From contig NZ_JAJNDA010000016.1 of NCBI RefSeq assembly GCF_021026295.1, positions 62,001 through 126,000 on the forward strand: DNA of 64,000 nt, in the 5' to 3' direction. The DNA comes from Actinomycetospora soli. Lineage in GTDB: Bacteria; Actinomycetota; Actinomycetes; Mycobacteriales; Pseudonocardiaceae. The notes beneath the pieces are model-generated. The model was not told the origin of the DNA and ran no database searches. It saw only the letters and a list, made by a program, of their open reading frames with translations. The translations under genes and the position numbers were made by a program. This document shows positions 18,786-29,985 of the stretch, in pieces; within the stretch, counting starts at the first letter, position 1; each line of letters begins with the position of its first letter.

Positions 18786-19667
18786 TCAGCTGACGACGGG
18801 CAGGTCGGGCGTGGAGACGTCGTAGACGGAGCCCGGGCGCGTCAGCAACGGCCCGAGCACCGCGGCCTTCCGCTCGTCCTCGGCGTCGGCCCCCCAGCGC
18901 ACCGTGCGGCCGTCGAGGGTGAACGACACGTCGTAGGCGCTCGCCGCGCGCAGCTCCGTGACCTTGCTGCGCAGCGCGGCCGGCAGCGCCTCCAGCACCC
19001 GCACGGCGGCCACCGTGGCCGGGTCCTGCGGCGAGGGCGCCACGCCGGGCGGGAGCACGAGCCGCGGCACCCCGGCGGGCGGGGCGGGCATCGTGCGGTA
19101 GACGAAGCCGGTGGCGTCGAGCAGCCCGACGCCGCCCGGCGCGGGCACCGCGGCGACCGGCTCCCGCTCGGAGACCGCGACCGTGACGGTGCCCGGCAGG
19201 GACCGCCGGACGTCGACCGACGCGACCCGGGGGATGGCCGCGACCCGCGCGTCGACGTCGCCGGTGGACAGCCAGAGCAGCGACGTGTCCGGCGGCACCG
19301 TCGCGGCCTGCTGGACCGTCGGGAGGGTCTCCGGGGACGCGCCCGTGACCTCCACGGCCTGCACGTCGAACACCGGGGAGAACCCGAGCAGCCAGACCAG
19401 CCCGCCGAGGACGGCGAGCGTCCCGATCACCACGGTCCACCGCCGGCGCAGGGCGCGACGGCGGGCGGCGCGGGCGTCGAGGGCGGGGTGGTCACGGGGG
19501 CCGCGGTCCCGCGGGGGCCGCGACGACGGGCGGCGGGACCGCCCGTCCCGGCCGGCGTCGGCCCGGCCGCGGCCGCCCTCGCCGCGCGCGCGCCCGCCCG
19601 GGCGACCCGACCTGCCGTCGGGAACGCCGGACCGGGAGCGGCGGGTGGGGGGCGCCAGCGGACTCAG
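18786..19667 (-). CDS. ftsQ: Cell division protein FtsQ (POTRA domain)
   Basis: Bitopic divisome protein that bridges FtsL/FtsB-type partners and late synthases. A basic N-terminal tail (many R/G/D) is followed by one transmembrane helix ([20 protein letters not shown]). A POTRA domain ([12 protein letters not shown]...) comes next, then the FtsQ beta domain ([19 protein letters not shown]). No ATG or GTG exists between the murC stop and the helix. The start is taken as the CTG at 19665-19667, which overlaps the murC TGA as CTGA and gives 293 residues. A GTG at 19433 inside the helix is the alternative. Confidence 0.88.
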   Translation of the reverse strand: MSPLAPPTRRSRSGVPDGRSGRPGGRARGEGGRGRADAGRDGRSRRPSSRPPRDRGPRDHPALDARAARRRALRRRWTVVIGTLAVLGGLVWLLGFSPVFDVQAVEVTGASPETLPTVQQAATVPPDTSLLWLSTGDVDARVAAIPRVASVDVRRSLPGTVTVAVSEREPVAAVPAPGGVGLLDATGFVYRTMPAPPAGVPRLVLPPGVAPSPQDPATVAAVRVLEALPAALRSKVTELRAASAYDVSFTLDGRTVRWGADAEDERKAAVLGPLLTRPGSVYDVSTPDLPVVS

Positions 19668-21145
19668 CCCCCGACGGGAGCGGGCGTGTCGCGCCCCTCG
19701 ATCTCGGTGAGGACCTCGGGGCCGAGGACGGTCACGTCGCCCGCGCCCATCGTGATGACGAGGTCGCCCGGCCGCGCGAGGTCCGCGAGCAGGGCCGGGA
19801 CGGCCGCCCAGGACGGCTCGTAGTGCACGTGCTCGGCGGGCAGCGTGACGTGGCGGGCGACGGTCGCGCCGTTGACGCCCGGCTCGGGCTGCTCGCGCGC
19901 GCCGTAGACGTCGAGCAGCACCACCTCGTCGGCGAGCGACAGGGCCTCGCCGAACTGCTCGGCGAAGTCCCGGGTCCGCGAGTACAGGTGGGGCTGGAAC
20001 GCCACGATCAGCCGGCCCCGCTCCCCCAGCACCGGGCGCGCCGCGCGCAGCTGGGCGGCCACCTTGGTGGGCGCGTGGGCGTAGTCGTCGTACACGCGCA
20101 CCCCGTGGGCCTCGCCCCGGAGCTCGAAGCGGCGTCGCACCCCGGTGAAGGACGCGAGCCCGTCCAGGAGCCGGTCGAGGGGGGCACCGAGGTCGAGCCC
20201 GGCGAGCAGCGCGGCGCAGGCGTTGAGCGCCTGGTGCTCCCCCGCCACGCCGAGGCGCACGGTGTACTCGGCACCGTCCACGCGGATCGTCAGGACCCCG
20301 GTCGAGGCCTCGGCGCGGTAGTCGAGCACCGTGACGTCGTCGGGCCCGGTCGCGGCCCGGCCGTAGCGGCGCACGCGCACGCCGGTGGCGGCCACGCGGT
20401 CGCCGAGGGCGGCGGCGCCGGCGTCGTCGGCGCACACCACGAGCGCGCCACCGGGCTCGATGCGGGCGGCGAACGCGTCGAACACCGCGACGTAGGCCTC
20501 GACGGTCCCGTGGTGGTCGAGGTGGTCCGGCTCCACGTTGGTGACGATCGCGACGGCGGGCGAGTAGGCCAGGAACGAGCCGTCGGACTCGTCGGCCTCG
20601 GCCACGAAGACGTCGCCGTGCCCGTGGTGGGCGCTCGAGCCGGACGTCAGCAGGTCGCCGCCGATCATGAACGACGGGTCCGTGCCACACGCCTGCAGCG
20701 CCACGACGAGCATCGACGTGGTCGACGTCTTGCCGGCGCTGCCGGACACGCAGGCCGCGCGGTGGTCGGCCATCAGCTCGGCGAGCACCGCCGAGCGGTG
20801 CAGCACCGGGATGCCGCGCGCGGCCGCCTCGAGCAGCTCCGGGTTGTCCGGGTCGGCCTGGTGCACGGCCTTGGTGGTGACGAGGGCGGTCGGCCCGCCC
20901 GGCAGGAGGTCGAGGTTCGCGGCGTCGTGGCCGACCGAGACCTCGGCGCCCAGGGTGCGCAGCGCGAGGACCGCGCGGGAGTCCTTCGCGTCGGACCCGG
21001 ACACCATCGCGCCGCGGGCGAGCAGGATCCGGGCGATCCCGCTCATCGCCGCGCCGCCCGCGCCGATGAAGTGCACGCGCGAGAGCAGTCGCGGCAGCTC
21101 CGGGACGACCGCCTGCTCGCCGGGCTGCATGATCTCCTCGGTCAC
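19664..21145 (-). CDS. murC: UDP-N-acetylmuramate-L-alanine ligase
   Basis: Adds L-alanine to UDP-MurNAc, the first peptide step of lipid II synthesis. The 493 residues contain a N-terminal Rossmann domain ([15 protein letters not shown]), the central ATPase domain and a C-terminal ligase domain ([20 protein letters not shown]). The P-loop reads [11 protein letters not shown], whereas most MurC proteins have GTHGKTTT. The lysine and threonine are kept but the usual T-H is [11 protein letters not shown] and [10 protein letters not shown] are intact. The GTG start overlaps the murG stop as GTGA. Confidence 0.95.
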   Translation of the reverse strand: MTEEIMQPGEQAVVPELPRLLSRVHFIGAGGAAMSGIARILLARGAMVSGSDAKDSRAVLALRTLGAEVSVGHDAANLDLLPGGPTALVTTKAVHQADPDNPELLEAAARGIPVLHRSAVLAELMADHRAACVSGSAGKTSTTSMLVVALQACGTDPSFMIGGDLLTSGSSAHHGHGDVFVAEADESDGSFLAYSPAVAIVTNVEPDHLDHHGTVEAYVAVFDAFAARIEPGGALVVCADDAGAAALGDRVAATGVRVRRYGRAATGPDDVTVLDYRAEASTGVLTIRVDGAEYTVRLGVAGEHQALNACAALLAGLDLGAPLDRLLDGLASFTGVRRRFELRGEAHGVRVYDDYAHAPTKVAAQLRAARPVLGERGRLIVAFQPHLYSRTRDFAEQFGEALSLADEVVLLDVYGAREQPEPGVNGATVARHVTLPAEHVHYEPSWAAVPALLADLARPGDLVITMGAGDVTVLGPEVLTEIEGRDTPAPVGG

Positions 21146-22260
21146 CGCTGGGTCCCCTCTGTGCCCTCTGCCGCGTCCAGCACCATCCGGGCCAGTGTCT
21201 CGTCCGCGTCCGCGTGCCCCGTACGCCGGGCTCCCACGCTCATCGCGGAGAGCCGTTCGCCGCTGGTCAGCAGCGGGACGACGAGCTCGAGCACCCTCTC
21301 CGGGGTCAGGTCGGCGTCCTCGACGAGGATGCCGCCGCCGTGCTCCACCACGGGGAGCGCGTTGAGCCGCTGCTCGCCGTTGCCGTGCGGCAGCGGCACG
21401 TAGATCGCGGGCAGCCCCACCGCCGAGACCTCCGCGACCGTCATGGCACCGGACCGGCAGATCGCGAGGTCCGCCGCGGCGTAGGCCAGGTCCATCCGCT
21501 CCAGGTAGGGCACCGCGACGTAGGGCGGCCGGCTCGCGGTCACGTCCACGCTGTTCTTCGGCCCGTGCGCGTGCAGCACGCCGATGCCGGCCTCCGCGAG
21601 CCCGGCGGCCGCTCCGGACACGGCCTCGTTCAGCGAGCGCGCCCCCTGCGAGCCGCCGAAGACGAGCAGGGTGGGGGCGTCCGGGTCGAGCCCGAAGTGG
21701 GCCCGGGCCTTCGCGCGCAGGGCCTCGCGGTCGAGGGTGGTGATGGCGCGGCGCAACGGCATCCCGATCACCGGCCCGGAAAGGCCCGACCCCGGGACCG
21801 CCGCCGCGACGGCGGCCGCGTGCCGGGCGCCGACCTTGTTCGCGAGGCCGGCACTCGCGTTGGCCTCGTGGATCACCACCGGCACCCGGGTGCCGGGCAG
21901 CCGGGACGCCAGGTAGGCGGGCAGCGCGACGTACCCGCCGAACCCGACGACGACGTCGGCGTCGACCGCCTTCAGCACCTGCCGCGTCCGGCGCACCGAC
22001 GCCACGACCCGCCACGGCAGCGCCGCCAGGTCCTTCGACGGCTTGCGCGGCAGCGGGACCGGCGGCACCAGCTCGAGGGGGTAGCCCCGCTTCGGCACGA
22101 GCGTCGTCTCCAGCCCGCGGGCCGTGCCCAGGGCGGTGATCCGGGCGTCCGGGCGCAGCCGCCGCACCGCGTCGGCCAGGGCGAGCGCCGGCTCGATGTG
22201 GCCGGCGGTGCCGCCGCCGGCGACGACGACGGAGAGCGGACGGCGGGGACGGTCGGACAC
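21142..22260 (-). CDS. murG: UDP-GlcNAc:undecaprenyl-PP-MurNAc-pentapeptide GlcNAc transferase
   Basis: Converts lipid I to lipid II at the inner face of the membrane. The 372 residues form a GT-B fold with the glycine-rich loop [15 protein letters not shown] near residue 12. The second domain has [35 protein letters not shown] and [15 protein letters not shown]. The GTG start at 22258-22260 follows GAGGAGTCC. It lies 13 bp downstream of ftsW. Confidence 0.96.
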   Translation of the reverse strand: MSDRPRRPLSVVVAGGGTAGHIEPALALADAVRRLRPDARITALGTARGLETTLVPKRGYPLELVPPVPLPRKPSKDLAALPWRVVASVRRTRQVLKAVDADVVVGFGGYVALPAYLASRLPGTRVPVVIHEANASAGLANKVGARHAAAVAAAVPGSGLSGPVIGMPLRRAITTLDREALRAKARAHFGLDPDAPTLLVFGGSQGARSLNEAVSGAAAGLAEAGIGVLHAHGPKNSVDVTASRPPYVAVPYLERMDLAYAAADLAICRSGAMTVAEVSAVGLPAIYVPLPHGNGEQRLNALPVVEHGGGILVEDADLTPERVLELVVPLLTSGERLSAMSVGARRTGHADADETLARMVLDAAEGTEGTQR

Positions 22261-22273
22261 CAGGTGGACTCCT

Positions 22274-23554
22274 CTAGGTCGTGCGGGCGCGCCCCGGCTC
22301 GGGCGGCGGCAGGCCGAGCATCCGCGCGAGGCGGCCTTGGCCGTGGGTGCGCAGCGCGGCGGCGGCGTCGGTCTCGTGGCGGGCGAAGTTGGCGAGCAGG
22401 CCGCCCGCGAACAGCGCGAGGGCGAGGGACGTGCCGCCGGAGGACACCAGCGGCAGCGGGATCCCGGTGACCGGGAGCAGGCCGACGACGTAGCCGATGT
22501 TGATGGCCGCCTGGACCACCAGCCACACCGTCAGCGTCGCGGCCACCACCCGGATCCACGGGTCCACCGAGCGCGCGGCGATGCGCAGCCCGGTGTAGGC
22601 GAGGGTGGCGAACAGCGCGATCACCGCGGACGCGCCGAGGAAGCCGAGTTCCTCGCCGATGATCGCGAAGATGAAGTCGTTGTCGGCGTTGGGGAGGTAG
22701 CTCCACTTCGCCCGGCCCTGCCCGAGGCCCTGGCCGAACAGCCCGCCGTCGGCGAGCGAGAACAGCGCCTGCCGGGCCTGGTAGGCCGGGCCGAGCGGGT
22801 CGGCGTTCATCGGGTCGAGGAACGCGGTCAGCCGGCTCTGCCGGTAGCTCGCGGCCACCCCGAGGACGACCACCCCGACGACGCCGAGCGTGCCGAACAG
22901 GGCCAGCAGCCCGAGCGGCGCCCCGGCGAACCAGAGCAGGCCCACGACGATGACGCCCAGCGAGATCGTCGTGCCGAGGTCGGGCTGCAGCATCACCAGC
23001 GCGAAGATCAGCACGGCGACCGGCACCATCGGCAGCAGCGCCTGCCGCCACCGGCGCGGGGCCGGGCGGTGCCGCACGAGCACGTGCGCGCCCCACAGGG
23101 CGAGCGCGATCTTGGTGATCTCGCTGGGCTGCAGCGACAGGCCCGCGATCCGGAACCACGACCGCGAGCCGTTGACCTGCGCCCCGAGCCCCGGCACGAG
23201 GACCAGTGCGAGCAGCACCAGGCAGGCGGCGAGCAGCCACGGGCTCGCCGCGCGCCACCGCCGCGGCGGGACGCGCAGGCCGAGCCAGAACAGGCCCGCG
23301 CCCAGCACCGCGAAGGCGAGCTGGCGGAAGAACACCCCGTAGGACGAGCCGCCCGCGGCGTAGGCGTTCACCGAGGACGCGGACAGGACCATGACCAGGC
23401 CGAGCGCGGTCAGCAGGCCGAACACCGCGAGCACCAGGTGCAGCGAGGTCAGCGGGCGCCCGAGCCACTGCGAGAGCGCGCCGCCGAGGGCGCGCACGTT
23501 CGGCGGGGCCTGCCGCGTACGGCGCGGTGTCCGCCCCGTCGTGCGGGTGGTCAC
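22274..23554 (-). CDS. ftsW: SEDS peptidoglycan polymerase FtsW
   Basis: Septal peptidoglycan glycosyltransferase of the SEDS family, working with FtsI. The 426 residues have about ten transmembrane helices between 38 and 395. The family motifs are [21 protein letters not shown], the catalytic-loop region [22 protein letters not shown] (split here for length) and PLVSSGGTS. Short charged tails lie at both ends. The GTG start overlaps the murD stop as GTGA. Confidence 0.95.
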   Translation of the reverse strand: MTTRTTGRTPRRTRQAPPNVRALGGALSQWLGRPLTSLHLVLAVFGLLTALGLVMVLSASSVNAYAAGGSSYGVFFRQLAFAVLGAGLFWLGLRVPPRRWRAASPWLLAACLVLLALVLVPGLGAQVNGSRSWFRIAGLSLQPSEITKIALALWGAHVLVRHRPAPRRWRQALLPMVPVAVLIFALVMLQPDLGTTISLGVIVVGLLWFAGAPLGLLALFGTLGVVGVVVLGVAASYRQSRLTAFLDPMNADPLGPAYQARQALFSLADGGLFGQGLGQGRAKWSYLPNADNDFIFAIIGEELGFLGASAVIALFATLAYTGLRIAARSVDPWIRVVAATLTVWLVVQAAINIGYVVGLLPVTGIPLPLVSSGGTSLALALFAGGLLANFARHETDAAAALRTHGQGRLARMLGLPPPEPGRARTT

Positions 23555-25077
23555 GACGACGGGTCCGCGGCCGGCTCCGCCACCGCGCCCGGTTCGGGCT
23601 CGGCGTCGGCCGCCGGGTCGGGCTCGGCGCTCGCCCCGCTCGCGCCCGCGACGCGCTGGGCGGCCGCGGCGAACGCGTCCCCGCGCTCCGCGTAGTCGCG
23701 GAACATGTCCATCGAGGCCGCCGCGGGGGCGAGCAGCACGACGTCGCCGGGCCGGGCCATCGTCGCGGCCGACCGGGCCGCCGCCAGCATCGGGTCCATC
23801 GGACCATCGTCACCCCCGCCGACGTCGTCGACCGGCACCTCGGGGGCGTGTCGGGCGAGAGCCTCCAGGAAGCGGGCCCGGTCGGCGCCCAGCAGCACCG
23901 CGCCGGCGAGGCGGCCGGCGTTGGCGAGGACGAGGTCGTCGACCGCGGCGCCCTTGAGCAGGCCGCCCGCCACCCACACGACGCGGCCGTGCGCGGCGAG
24001 CGAGGCGGCGGCCGCGTGCGGGTTGGTGGCCTTGGAGTCGTCGACCCAGCGCACCCCGCCCGACTCGGCGACCACGGCACCTCGGTGCGCGCCGGGGGCG
24101 TACGCCCGCAGCCCGGCCGCGACCGCCTCCGCGGTGACGCCGTACGACCGGGCCAGCGCGGCGGCGGCGAGCGCGTTCGCCTCGCCGGGCGGGCCCGCCG
24201 GGACGATGTCGGCCACCTCGGCCAGCACCACCCCGCGGCGGTCCTCGCCCCCGGCGTCGTCGAAGGCCCGGTCGACGAGTCGCCGCACGCCGCGCGTCGT
24301 CTCGACCCCCAGCTCCCCCGGGCCGGGCTCGCCCCGGGTGAAGCCGACCCGCCGTCCGGTGGCCGCGCGCAGCAGGCCCGCGGCCCGCTCGTCGTCCAGT
24401 CCGCCCACGGCGACCCGCCCGCGCAGGACGCGCGCCTTCGCGCCGGCGTAGGCGGCCATCGAGCCGTGCCCGTCGAGGTGGTCGTCGGCGACGTTGAGCA
24501 CCGCGCCCGCGAACGGGGCCACCGACGGCGACCACTCCAGCTGGAAGCTCGAGAGCTCCACCGCGAGCACCCGGTGGCCGGCCCGCAGGGCGTCGACGAT
24601 CGGCAGCCCGATGTTCCCGCAGGCCACGGCGTCGAGCCCGGCCGCGAGCAGGATCGCCTCGAGCATGCCGGTGGTGGTCGTCTTGCCGTTGGTGCCGGTG
24701 ACCGCGAGCCACGCGGGCGGGCCCTCCGGGCACACCGCGGGGTCCTGCCCCAGCCGCCACGCCAGCTCCGGCTCGCCGATCATCTCGACGCCCGCGTCGC
24801 GGGCGGCGAGCGCCAGCGGGGAGTCCGGCCGGAAGCCGGGACTGGTGACGACGAGGTCGCAGCCCGCCGGCAGCGCGGTGAGGTCGGTGGTGGACCCGGC
24901 GTCGCGGTCGGACAGCGTCGCGAGCTGGGCGGGGTCCGCGTCCGCGACCGTCACCCGGGCGCCGAGCTCCAGCAGGACGTCGACCACCGAGGCACCGGTG
25001 CGCCGGGCCCCGGCGACCAGCACGTGCCGGCCGTCCCATCCCCCGCCGCTGCGCTCGCCCCGGCTCCGGTCAGCCAC
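23551..25077 (-). CDS. murD: UDP-N-acetylmuramoylalanine-D-glutamate ligase
   Basis: Adds D-glutamate to UDP-MurNAc-L-Ala. The 508 residues include the P-loop [13 protein letters not shown], the Mg/substrate segment [23 protein letters not shown] and the C-terminal [12 protein letters not shown]. The last 40 residues are an A/E/P-rich tail not needed by the family fold. The GTG at 25075-25077 was chosen because it overlaps the mraY stop by 8 bp. Further-upstream starts would lie inside mraY. Confidence 0.94.
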   Translation of the reverse strand: MADRSRGERSGGGWDGRHVLVAGARRTGASVVDVLLELGARVTVADADPAQLATLSDRDAGSTTDLTALPAGCDLVVTSPGFRPDSPLALAARDAGVEMIGEPELAWRLGQDPAVCPEGPPAWLAVTGTNGKTTTTGMLEAILLAAGLDAVACGNIGLPIVDALRAGHRVLAVELSSFQLEWSPSVAPFAGAVLNVADDHLDGHGSMAAYAGAKARVLRGRVAVGGLDDERAAGLLRAATGRRVGFTRGEPGPGELGVETTRGVRRLVDRAFDDAGGEDRRGVVLAEVADIVPAGPPGEANALAAAALARSYGVTAEAVAAGLRAYAPGAHRGAVVAESGGVRWVDDSKATNPHAAAASLAAHGRVVWVAGGLLKGAAVDDLVLANAGRLAGAVLLGADRARFLEALARHAPEVPVDDVGGGDDGPMDPMLAAARSAATMARPGDVVLLAPAAASMDMFRDYAERGDAFAAAAQRVAGASGASAEPDPAADAEPEPGAVAEPAADPSS

Positions 25078-26137
25078 CGGACGCAGCCAGCCACTCGCTG
25101 TAGAACAGCCCCAGGCCCAGCGCACAGCAGATCGCGGCGAGCAGCCAGAACCGGATGATCACGGTCGTCTCGGCCCACCCGGCCAGCTCGAAGTGGTGGT
25201 GGAACGGGGCCATCCGGAAGAGGCGCCGTCGCGTCGTCCGGAAGACCGCCACCTGCAGCACCACCGAGAGCGCCTCGACGACGAACACGCCGCCGAGCAC
25301 CACGAGCAGCAGCTCGGTGCGCGTGACCATCGCGAGGCCGGCAAACAGGCCGCCGAGCGCCAGCGAGCCGGTGTCGCCCATGAAGATGCGGGCCGGGGCG
25401 GCGTTCCACCACAGGAACCCGATGCACGCCCCCATGCCGGCGGCCGCGACGAGCGTGATGTCCAGCGGGTCGCGGACCTGGTAGCAGCCGGCCTCGATCG
25501 CGGTGCCGCAGTCGTTGCGGAACTGCCAGAACGAGACGATGAGGTAGGTCGCGAGCACCATCGCCGAGATGCCCGCGGCGAGCCCGTCGAGGCCGTCGGT
25601 GAGGTTCACGGCGTTCGAGGCCGCCGTGACGATGAGGTAGCAGAACAGGACGAACCCGACGCTGCCGAAGCCGACCACGGCGATGTCCCGCACGAAGGAC
25701 AGGTTCGTCGAGGCGGGTGTGAGGCCCTGTTCGTCGACGAACTGCAGCGCGAGCACCGCGAAGATCACGGCGGTGACGAACTGGCCGACGAGCTTCGCGG
25801 TCTTGTTCAGCCCGAGGTTGCGCTGCCGGCGGATCTTGATGAAGTCGTCGAGGAAGCCGACCACCCCGAGCGAGGTCATCAGCATCAGGACCAGCAGCCC
25901 GGACGCCGAGATCGACACGTCGGCGGCGAGGTGGGAGGCGAGGTAGCCGACCCAGATCGCGATGAGGATCGCGACGCCGCCCATGGTGGGGGTGCCGCGC
26001 TTGCCCTGGTGGCTCTGCGGGCCCTCCTCGCGGATCTCCTGCCCGAAGCCCTGCTTGATGAACAGCCGGATCACGTACGGCGTCAGCAGGATCGACACCG
26101 CGAGGGCCAGCCCCGCGGCGACCAGCACGCCCTTCAT
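25070..26137 (-). CDS. mraY: Phospho-MurNAc-pentapeptide-transferase
   Basis: Transfers phospho-MurNAc-pentapeptide to undecaprenyl phosphate, giving lipid I. The 355 residues have ten transmembrane helices with the aspartate-rich motif [21 protein letters not shown], and the metal/catalytic segments [13 protein letters not shown] and MAPFHHHFE. The ATG overlaps the murF stop as ATGA and follows GAGGCGGGGG. Confidence 0.97.
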   Translation of the reverse strand: MKGVLVAAGLALAVSILLTPYVIRLFIKQGFGQEIREEGPQSHQGKRGTPTMGGVAILIAIWVGYLASHLAADVSISASGLLVLMLMTSLGVVGFLDDFIKIRRQRNLGLNKTAKLVGQFVTAVIFAVLALQFVDEQGLTPASTNLSFVRDIAVVGFGSVGFVLFCYLIVTAASNAVNLTDGLDGLAAGISAMVLATYLIVSFWQFRNDCGTAIEAGCYQVRDPLDITLVAAAGMGACIGFLWWNAAPARIFMGDTGSLALGGLFAGLAMVTRTELLLVVLGGVFVVEALSVVLQVAVFRTTRRRLFRMAPFHHHFELAGWAETTVIIRFWLLAAICCALGLGLFYSEWLAASGG

Positions 26138-27567
26138 CGCTGCGCCCCCGCCTCGAGCAGTGCCCGGGCGACCGTCTCCAGCCCCGCCGAGCGACTCGCC
26201 TTCACGAGCACGACGTCGCCGGGCTCGGGGTGCACGGCCTCGACCGCGCTCGCGGCGTCCGGCACGAGGTCGGAGTCCAGGCCGGCCGCGCGGGCCGCCT
26301 CGTGGACCTCGCGCGCGGCCTCGCCCACGACGACGAGGCGGTGCAGGCCGCTGCTCGCGGCCAGCCGGCCCAGCTCGGCGTGCGCGGCGTCCGCGTCGGC
26401 GCCGAGCTCGGCCATCGCGCCCAGCACGGCCGTGTGCCGGCCACCCATGGCGGCCAGCGTGGCGAGGGCGGCGCGCATCGACTCCGGGTTCGCGTTGTAG
26501 GCGTCGTTGAGCACCCGGACCCCGTCCGGCCGCTCCCCCACCTCCATGCGCCAGCGGCTGCGCGGGACGGCCGCGCCGAGCACCTCGGCCACGGTCCCGA
26601 CGTCGAGGCCGGTCGTCTCCAGCGCGATCGCCGCGGCCACGAGGGCGTTGTCGACCTGGTGCGCGCCGCGCAGGCCCAGGGCGACCTCGGCCTCGCCGGC
26701 CGGGGTCACCAGCCGGAACCGCGGCCGGCCCTCGTCGTCGATCACCTCGTCGACCGCGCGGACGTCGGCCTCCGGCGCGCGGCCGGCGTGCACGACGCGG
26801 GCGGCCGTGCGGGAGCGCATCGCGGCGACCACCGGGTCGTCGGCGCCGAGCACCGCGACCCCGCCGTCGGCGGCGGCGGGGAGCGCCTCGACGAGCTCGC
26901 CCTTGGCCTGCGCGATCGCCTCGCGCGACCCGAACTCGCCCAGGTGCGCGGACCCGACGTTGAGCACCGCACCGACGCGCGGCGGGGCGACCCGGCACAG
27001 CGCCGCGATGTGGCCGCGGCCGCGGGCGGAGAGCTCGAGGACCAGGTGCCGCGTCGACGCGTCGGCGCGCAGCACGGTCCACGGGTGCCCGAGCTCGTTG
27101 TTGAAGCTCCCGGGCGGCGCGACCGTGGGGCCGTCGTGCTCGAGCAGGCCCGCGATGAGGTCCTTCGTGGAGGTCTTGCCCGAGGAGCCCGTGAGGCCGA
27201 CCACGTCGAGGTCGGGCAGCGAGTCCACCGCGTGGCGCGCGAGGGTCTGCAGCGCGACGAGCACCGCCGCGCCGCCCGCGTCGAGGGCGGCGTCGGGGAC
27301 GGGTGCGTCCGCGGGCAGCGGGTCGACCAGCACGGCGGGCGCGTCGACCTCGCGGGCGGCCAGGACCCCGGCCGCCCCGGCGGCCACGGCCGTCGTCGCG
27401 AAGGCGTGCCCGTCGACGCGCTCGCCGGGGAGCGCGACGAACAGCCCGCCCGGGGTGACCGCGCGGCTGTCGAACTCGACCGTGCCCGTGACGCGCTCGT
27501 CCCCGGTCGCCCGGTGCAGTCGTCCGCCGACGAGGCGGGCGAGCTCCGCGAGGGTCAGCTCGATCAC
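26134..27567 (-). CDS. murF: UDP-MurNAc-tripeptide-D-alanyl-D-alanine ligase
   Basis: Adds D-Ala-D-Ala to the UDP-MurNAc-tripeptide, the last cytosolic precursor step. The 477 residues contain the P-loop [33 protein letters not shown] and the C-terminal [15 protein letters not shown]. The GTG start overlaps the murE stop as GTGA and follows AGGAGG at a good distance, one of the strongest ribosome sites in the cluster. Confidence 0.96.
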   Translation of the reverse strand: MIELTLAELARLVGGRLHRATGDERVTGTVEFDSRAVTPGGLFVALPGERVDGHAFATTAVAAGAAGVLAAREVDAPAVLVDPLPADAPVPDAALDAGGAAVLVALQTLARHAVDSLPDLDVVGLTGSSGKTSTKDLIAGLLEHDGPTVAPPGSFNNELGHPWTVLRADASTRHLVLELSARGRGHIAALCRVAPPRVGAVLNVGSAHLGEFGSREAIAQAKGELVEALPAAADGGVAVLGADDPVVAAMRSRTAARVVHAGRAPEADVRAVDEVIDDEGRPRFRLVTPAGEAEVALGLRGAHQVDNALVAAAIALETTGLDVGTVAEVLGAAVPRSRWRMEVGERPDGVRVLNDAYNANPESMRAALATLAAMGGRHTAVLGAMAELGADADAAHAELGRLAASSGLHRLVVVGEAAREVHEAARAAGLDSDLVPDAASAVEAVHPEPGDVVLVKASRSAGLETVARALLEAGAQR

Positions 27568-29225
27568 GCAGGATCCTCCTGGATGGCGGTCGTGAGTTCG
27601 TCGACGTCGGAGAAGGGCCGGGTCTCGGCGCCGACCTTCTGGCCGAGTTCGTGGCCCTTGCCGGCGACGACGACGACGTCGCCCGGTCGCGCGGCGGCCA
27701 CGGCCGCCCGGATCGCGGCGCGGCGGTCGCCCTCCTCGGCCACCTTCGCACGCGCCCCGTCCGCGGCCCGCGCCCCGTCCAGCATCGCGGCGCGGATCGC
27801 CGCCGGGTCCTCGGTGCGGGGGTTGTCGTCGGTGATCCAGACGAGGTCGGAGAGCTGCGCGGCGAGGGCGCCCATCACGGGGCGCTTCTCGCGGTCGCGG
27901 TCGCCGCCGCAGCCGAGCACCGTCAGGACCCGTCCGCGGTCCTTCCCGTCGCTGCGCTCGCCCCGGTCGATCTGCGAGCGCAGCGTCCGCAGCAGCGCCT
28001 CGACCGCGGCCGGCTTGTGCGCGTAGTCGACGACGGCGAGGTAGGGCTGGCCGACGTCGACCCGCTGCATCCGCCCCGGGACGGTCACCGTGGCGAGACC
28101 GGCCGCGAGCCGCTCGGGGTCCAGCCCGACCGCGTGCCCGCAGGCCAGGGCGACGAGCGCGTTCGCGACGTTGAACGACCCCGGCAGCCGCAGCTCGACC
28201 GGCAGCGCGAGCCCGTCGGGCCCGTCGGCGCGGAAGGACTGCGAGCCGTCGGGGTGCACCACGACGTCGGCGGCGCTCCAGTCGGCGGGCCCGCCCGTGC
28301 TCACCGTCGTCGCCTCGACCGTGGCGGCGAGGCGGCGGCCCCAGTCGTCGTCGACGCAGACCACGTGCCGCTGCGCGCGCCCGTCGAACAGGCGGGCCTT
28401 GGCGGCGAAGTAGTCCTCCATCGTCGGGTGGAAGTCGAGGTGCTCGGCGGAGAGGTTGGTGAAGGCGCCGACGGCGTAGTGCGTGCCGCCGACCCGGCCC
28501 TGCGCCAGCGCGTGGCTGGAGACCTCCATCGCCGTGTGGGTCACGCCGCGCTCGACCATCGCCGCGAGCAGCGCCTGCAGGTCCGGCGCCTCCGGCGTGG
28601 TGAACGCGCTCGGGACCCGCCGTCCGTGCATCCGGGTCTCGACCGTGCCGATCAGCCCGGTCGTGGTCCCCGCGGCCGCGAGGGCCGCCTCGAGCAGGTA
28701 CACCGTGGTCGTCTTGCCGCTGGTCCCGGTGACCCCGAGCAGCGCCAGGTGCGACGACGGGTCGCCGTACAGCCGCGCGGACGCGGGCCCGAGGGCCTCG
28801 CGCGGCTGCGGGTGCACGAGGGTCGGCCCGTTCCCGACGGCGGGTCGGGTCGCGCCGTCGGGGTCGGTCAGGACCGCGACGGCGCCCCGGGCGAGGGCCT
28901 GGTCGGCGTAATCGGCGCCGTGGGCGCGCGCGCCGGGCAGGGCGGCGAAGAGGTCCCCGGGCCGCGCCTCGTGCGCACGGAGGGTGGCACCCGTCGTCGT
29001 AACGTCGGGGCCGCGCAGCTCGGGGGCCGTCCCGGTGGCCTCGGCGATGCGGTCCGCGAGGCTCGCGAGGGTGGTCGGGACCACGGTGTCGGGCCGGATC
29101 ACGCCCTCCTGCGCGGTCGCGTCGTCGCCACCCGGAGCGGCGCTCGACGAGGGCCCCGTACGGCCCCCGGGGGGCTCCACGGCGGTCCGGCTGGGCGCGG
29201 GCGGCACGGGCGGAAGGCTACTCAC
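27564..29225 (-). CDS. murE: UDP-MurNAc-L-Ala-D-Glu:meso-diaminopimelate ligase
   Basis: Adds the third peptide residue to UDP-MurNAc-dipeptide. Of 553 residues, the P-loop is [16 protein letters not shown], and the DAP-specific motif DDNPRTEDP is present, so meso-DAP rather than lysine is the substrate. The N-terminal 45 residues are a P/S-rich extension. The GTG at 29223-29225 is used. It lies 66 bp downstream of the tetR gene on the same strand, not next to ftsI as in relatives, so its transcription may start within or upstream of tetR. Confidence 0.95.
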   Translation of the reverse strand: MSSLPPVPPAPSRTAVEPPGGRTGPSSSAAPGGDDATAQEGVIRPDTVVPTTLASLADRIAEATGTAPELRGPDVTTTGATLRAHEARPGDLFAALPGARAHGADYADQALARGAVAVLTDPDGATRPAVGNGPTLVHPQPREALGPASARLYGDPSSHLALLGVTGTSGKTTTVYLLEAALAAAGTTTGLIGTVETRMHGRRVPSAFTTPEAPDLQALLAAMVERGVTHTAMEVSSHALAQGRVGGTHYAVGAFTNLSAEHLDFHPTMEDYFAAKARLFDGRAQRHVVCVDDDWGRRLAATVEATTVSTGGPADWSAADVVVHPDGSQSFRADGPDGLALPVELRLPGSFNVANALVALACGHAVGLDPERLAAGLATVTVPGRMQRVDVGQPYLAVVDYAHKPAAVEALLRTLRSQIDRGERSDGKDRGRVLTVLGCGGDRDREKRPVMGALAAQLSDLVWITDDNPRTEDPAAIRAAMLDGARAADGARAKVAEEGDRRAAIRAAVAAARPGDVVVVAGKGHELGQKVGAETRPFSDVDELTTAIQEDPA

Positions 29226-29291
29226 CGTCCCGATCGGGCCCGCCCGCGCCCTCCCGCCCGCGGGTCGAGCGCCGGTGGCCCGATCGCGGTC

Positions 29292-29933
29292 TCAGCCGTC
29301 GTCGTCGGGCGTGTCGCGCGCCCCGTCGTCGAGGCCGTGCAGGTGGGCCGTGACGGCGGCCGTGGTGCGCTCGGCGTCGCCGGTGGCGAGCAGGTCGAGC
29401 AGGGCCCCGCGGAGGACGGCGAGCAGCAGTGCGCGCTCGGCGGTGCCCTCCGGGGTGGAGACGCGCTCGGAGGGCTGGTGGGCGGCGAGCAGGAGGTCCC
29501 AGTCGGTGACCGTGTCGCGGGCGAACCCGGCCCACGGGCTGTCCCGACCCCCCTCCGCGTCGGGCTCGTCGCCCAGCGACCGGCTGTAGGCCTCGAGCCA
29601 GAGCCGGAGCAGCCCGCGGTGCTCGGGCGCGGCGAGCCAGGCCCAGAGGTCGTGCCCGACCCGGGCGAGCCCGGCGTCGTCGGGCAGGGCGTCGAGGACC
29701 CGCAGCTGGTCGGCGCGCGAGCGCCCGAGTAGCGCGCGGACCAGCCCGTCCTTGCTGCCGAACAGGTAGAGCAGCACGCGCGGGCTGGACCCGACGGCCT
29801 CGGCGAGCGGGCGCAGCGACATGCCGGCCCAGCCGTGCTCGAGGACCCAGCCGTACGTCGCGTCGAGCAGTTCACGTCGGCGCGCCGACCCGGTCCCGTC
29901 GGTCGCCGCACTCGCCTCGTCGGTCGCCGTCAC
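29292..29933 (-). CDS. TetR-family transcriptional regulator
   Basis: A DNA-binding repressor by family. Of 213 residues, the N-terminal helix-turn-helix covers about 18-65 (RRRELLDATYGWVLEHGWAG, SLRPLAEAVGSSPRVLLYLFGSKDGL). The C-terminal ligand/dimer domain is alanine and leucine rich. The GTG start at 29931-29933 lies 17 bp from a perfect 20-bp palindrome, so autoregulation and control of the divergent GNAT gene are likely. The gene interrupts the ftsI-murE junction and is read into murE. Confidence 0.9.
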   Translation of the reverse strand: MTATDEASAATDGTGSARRRELLDATYGWVLEHGWAGMSLRPLAEAVGSSPRVLLYLFGSKDGLVRALLGRSRADQLRVLDALPDDAGLARVGHDLWAWLAAPEHRGLLRLWLEAYSRSLGDEPDAEGGRDSPWAGFARDTVTDWDLLLAAHQPSERVSTPEGTAERALLLAVLRGALLDLLATGDAERTTAAVTAHLHGLDDGARDTPDDDG

Positions 29934-29950
29934 GAGGGACAGTGTGCTTC

Positions 29951-29970
29951 ACTGAAACACTCGTTTCAGT
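29951..29970. promoter_or_regulatory. Perfect inverted repeat, probable TetR operator
   Basis: ACTGAAACACTCGTTTCAGT: 8-bp arms ACTGAAAC/GTTTCAGT around a 4-base centre. It lies in the 52-bp divergent gap between tetR and the GNAT gene, the classic place for a TetR operator. Binding would block both promoters. Confidence 0.8.
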
Positions 29971-29985
29971 CAGGAGGGTGTGAGC

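Noticed and set aside
29980-29985. GTG at 29980 as start of the GNAT gene
   Set aside because: It is only two bases from the AGGAGG, too close for initiation; the ATG at 29986 has proper spacing.
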